Positions 62,596 to 64,000 of a stretch of 64,000 nt of DNA are shown piece after piece. The DNA is from Streptomyces sp. MA5143a. Its GTDB lineage: Bacteria; Actinomycetota; Actinomycetes; Streptomycetales; Streptomycetaceae. Below the pieces are notes generated by a model. The model saw only the letters and a program-made list of their open reading frames with translations. It had not been told where the DNA came from and did no database searches. Position 1 is the stretch's first letter, and each line of letters opens with the position of its first letter. The stretch is from contig NZ_OLMK01000073.1 in assembly GCF_900290235.1 (NCBI RefSeq), positions 1-64,000 on the forward strand, read 5' to 3'. The translations under genes were made by a program, and so were the position numbers.

Positions 62596-64000
62596 CTACT
62601 TACGGCTGTAGTTCGGCGCCTCGACGGTCATCTGGATGTCGTGCGGGTGGCTCTCCTTCAGACCCGCGGAGGTGATCCGTACGAAGCGTCCGCCCGCCTG
62701 GAGATCCGGGACCGTCCGGCCGCCGACGTAGAACATCGACTGGCGCAGACCGCCGACCAGCTGGTGGACGACCGAGGAGAGCGGACCGCGGTAGGGCACC
62801 TGGCCCTCGATGCCCTCGGGGACGAGCTGCTCGTCGGAGGCGACGCCCTCCTGGAAGTAGCGGTCCTTGGAGAACGACTTGCGGTCGCCACGGGACTGCA
62901 TGGCGCCGAGCGACCCCATGCCGCGGTACGACTTGAACTGCTTGCCGTTGATGAACATCAGCTCGCCCGGCGACTCCTCGCAGCCCGCGAGCAGCGAGCC
63001 GAGCATCACCGTGTCGGCGCCCGCGACCAGGGCCTTGGCGATGTCGCCGGAGTACTGCAGGCCGCCGTCGCCGATGACCGGGATGCCGGCCTCCTTGGCG
63101 GCGAGGGACGCCTCGTAGATGGCGGTGACCTGCGGGACGCCGATGCCGGCGACGACGCGGGTCGTGCAGATGGAGCCGGGGCCGACGCCGACCTTGATGC
63201 CGTCCACGCCGGCGTCGATGAGGGCCTGGGCGCCGTCCCTGGTGGCGATGTTGCCGCCGATGACGTCGACGCCGGTCGAGTTCGACTTGATCTTGGCGAC
63301 CATGTCGCCGACCAGGCGGGAGTGGCCGTGCGCGGTGTCGACGACGATGAAGTCGACGCCCGCCTCGATGAGGGCCTGGGCGCGCTCGAAGGCGTCACCG
63401 GCGACACCGACGGCGGCGCCGACGAGGAGACGGCCCTCGCCGTCCTTCGCGGCGTTCGGGTACTTCTCGGCCTTCACGAAGTCCTTGACCGTGATGAGGC
63501 CCTTGAGGATGCCCGAGTCGTCGACCAGCGGCAGCTTCTCGATCTTGTGCTTGCGCAGCAGCTCCATGGCCTCGACGCCGGAGATGCCCACCTTGCCGGT
63601 GACCAGCGGCATCGGGGTCATGACCTCGCGGACCTGGCGCGAGCGGTCCGTCTCGAAGGCCATGTCGCGGTTGGTGACGATGCCCAGCAGCTTCTTGTTG
63701 CCGTCGGTCACCGGGACGCCGCTGATGCGGAACTTGGCGCACAGCGCGTCGGCCTCGGCGAGCGTGGCGTCCGGGTGCACGGTGATCGGGTCGGCCACCA
63801 TGCCGGACTCGGAGCGCTTCACCAGGTCGACCTGGTTGGCCTGGTCCTCGATGGACAGGTTGCGGTGCAGGACACCCACGCCGCCCTGGCGGGCCATGGC
63901 GATGGCCATGCGGGACTCGGTGACCTTGTCCATCGCGGCCGAGAGCAGCGGGATGTTCACCCGCACGTTCTTGGAGACGTACGAGGCGGTGTCGATCTCG
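62596..64000 (-). CDS. guaB: IMP dehydrogenase (5' end beyond the window)
   Basis: 468 codons of guaB are present; the reading frame stays open to the right edge, so the start lies outside. The CBS pair is at about residues 50-170 of the visible part. The catalytic loop GPGSICTTRVVAGIGVPQ holds the nucleophile Cys, and the IMP site has GDGGLQYSGDIAKALVAGA. GuaB oxidises IMP to XMP with NAD+, the first step of GMP synthesis. Ends with NYSRK. Order guaB-guaB3 is conserved in Streptomyces. Confidence 0.96.
   Translation of the reverse strand, partial: EIDTASYVSKNVRVNIPLLSAAMDKVTESRMAIAMARQGGVGVLHRNLSIEDQANQVDLVKRSESGMVADPITVHPDATLAEADALCAKFRISGVPVTDGNKKLLGIVTNRDMAFETDRSRQVREVMTPMPLVTGKVGISGVEAMELLRKHKIEKLPLVDDSGILKGLITVKDFVKAEKYPNAAKDGEGRLLVGAAVGVAGDAFERAQALIEAGVDFIVVDTAHGHSRLVGDMVAKIKSNSTGVDVIGGNIATRDGAQALIDAGVDGIKVGVGPGSICTTRVVAGIGVPQVTAIYEASLAAKEAGIPVIGDGGLQYSGDIAKALVAGADTVMLGSLLAGCEESPGELMFINGKQFKSYRGMGSLGAMQSRGDRKSFSKDRYFQEGVASDEQLVPEGIEGQVPYRGPLSSVVHQLVGGLRQSMFYVGGRTVPDLQAGGRFVRITSAGLKESHPHDIQMTVEAPNYSRK

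Overview
The window is high-GC DNA (third codon positions almost always G or C, many GTG starts) from a Streptomyces or a very close relative. The gene content supports this: an IcmB-type B12 subunit, paired NlpC/P60 wall hydrolases with one c-di-AMP (ydaO-type) riboswitch, a dense block of membrane Ser/Thr kinases, a guaB/guaB3/guaA neighbourhood, and a TTA codon in a secreted protease. It looks like conserved chromosomal core. I see no insertion sequences, prophage genes, CRISPR arrays, rRNAs or tRNAs.

Layout. (1) 19-8402: a divergent module. Leftward: MoxR-type AAA+ ATPase, DUF5682 protein, a 53-aa ORF and a CoxE-like VWA protein, all joined by 4-nt overlaps. Rightward: SWIM zinc-finger protein and DUF5691 protein. 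The shared 133-bp control region carries two back-to-back copies of the DNA-damage (PafBC/RecA-NDp) promoter motif TTGTCRGTG-N8-TANNNT. A third near-match sits directly in front of pcrA (15181-15203). (2) 8572-18892: icmB, a lipase, an M23 peptidase, pcrA helicase, a riboswitch-controlled NlpC/P60 hydrolase, a small membrane protein and a second NlpC/P60 hydrolase. (3) 19118-23324: response regulator, PspC-fused histidine kinase and a divergent PspC/toastrack membrane protein with a small coupled partner, resembling a LiaFSR-like envelope stress system. (4) 24026-30939: secreted M4 and trypsin-like proteases, DoxX protein, a large membrane protein, class II aldolase and a PPOX-fold protein. 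(5) 30995-33516: guaA, an 8 x 17-bp repeat array, then a chorismate mutase preceded by what looks like a classical Phe/Tyr ribosome-stalling attenuator. (6) 34149-38689: lipoprotein, GMC oxidoreductase, semialdehyde dehydrogenase. (7) 38918-56128: six membrane Ser/Thr kinase-type proteins (one a degenerate pseudokinase) with a lipid kinase and a glycosyltransferase; five are consecutive. (8) 56504-64000: serine hydrolase, glpD, a nucleotide-sugar dehydrogenase lacking its usual catalytic cysteine, guaB3 and the 3' part of guaB, which runs off the right edge.

Themes: DNA-damage response (the divergent module and pcrA), cell-wall remodelling and its signalling (M23, two NlpC/P60, the PspC system, kinase cluster, serine hydrolase), and purine/aromatic metabolism (guaA, guaB, guaB3, chorismate mutase). 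The strongest candidates for something under-described are the damage-promoter-driven MoxR/DUF5682/VWA + SWIM/DUF5691 module and the chorismate mutase attenuator. All functional calls rest on motif reading by eye; no searches were run.
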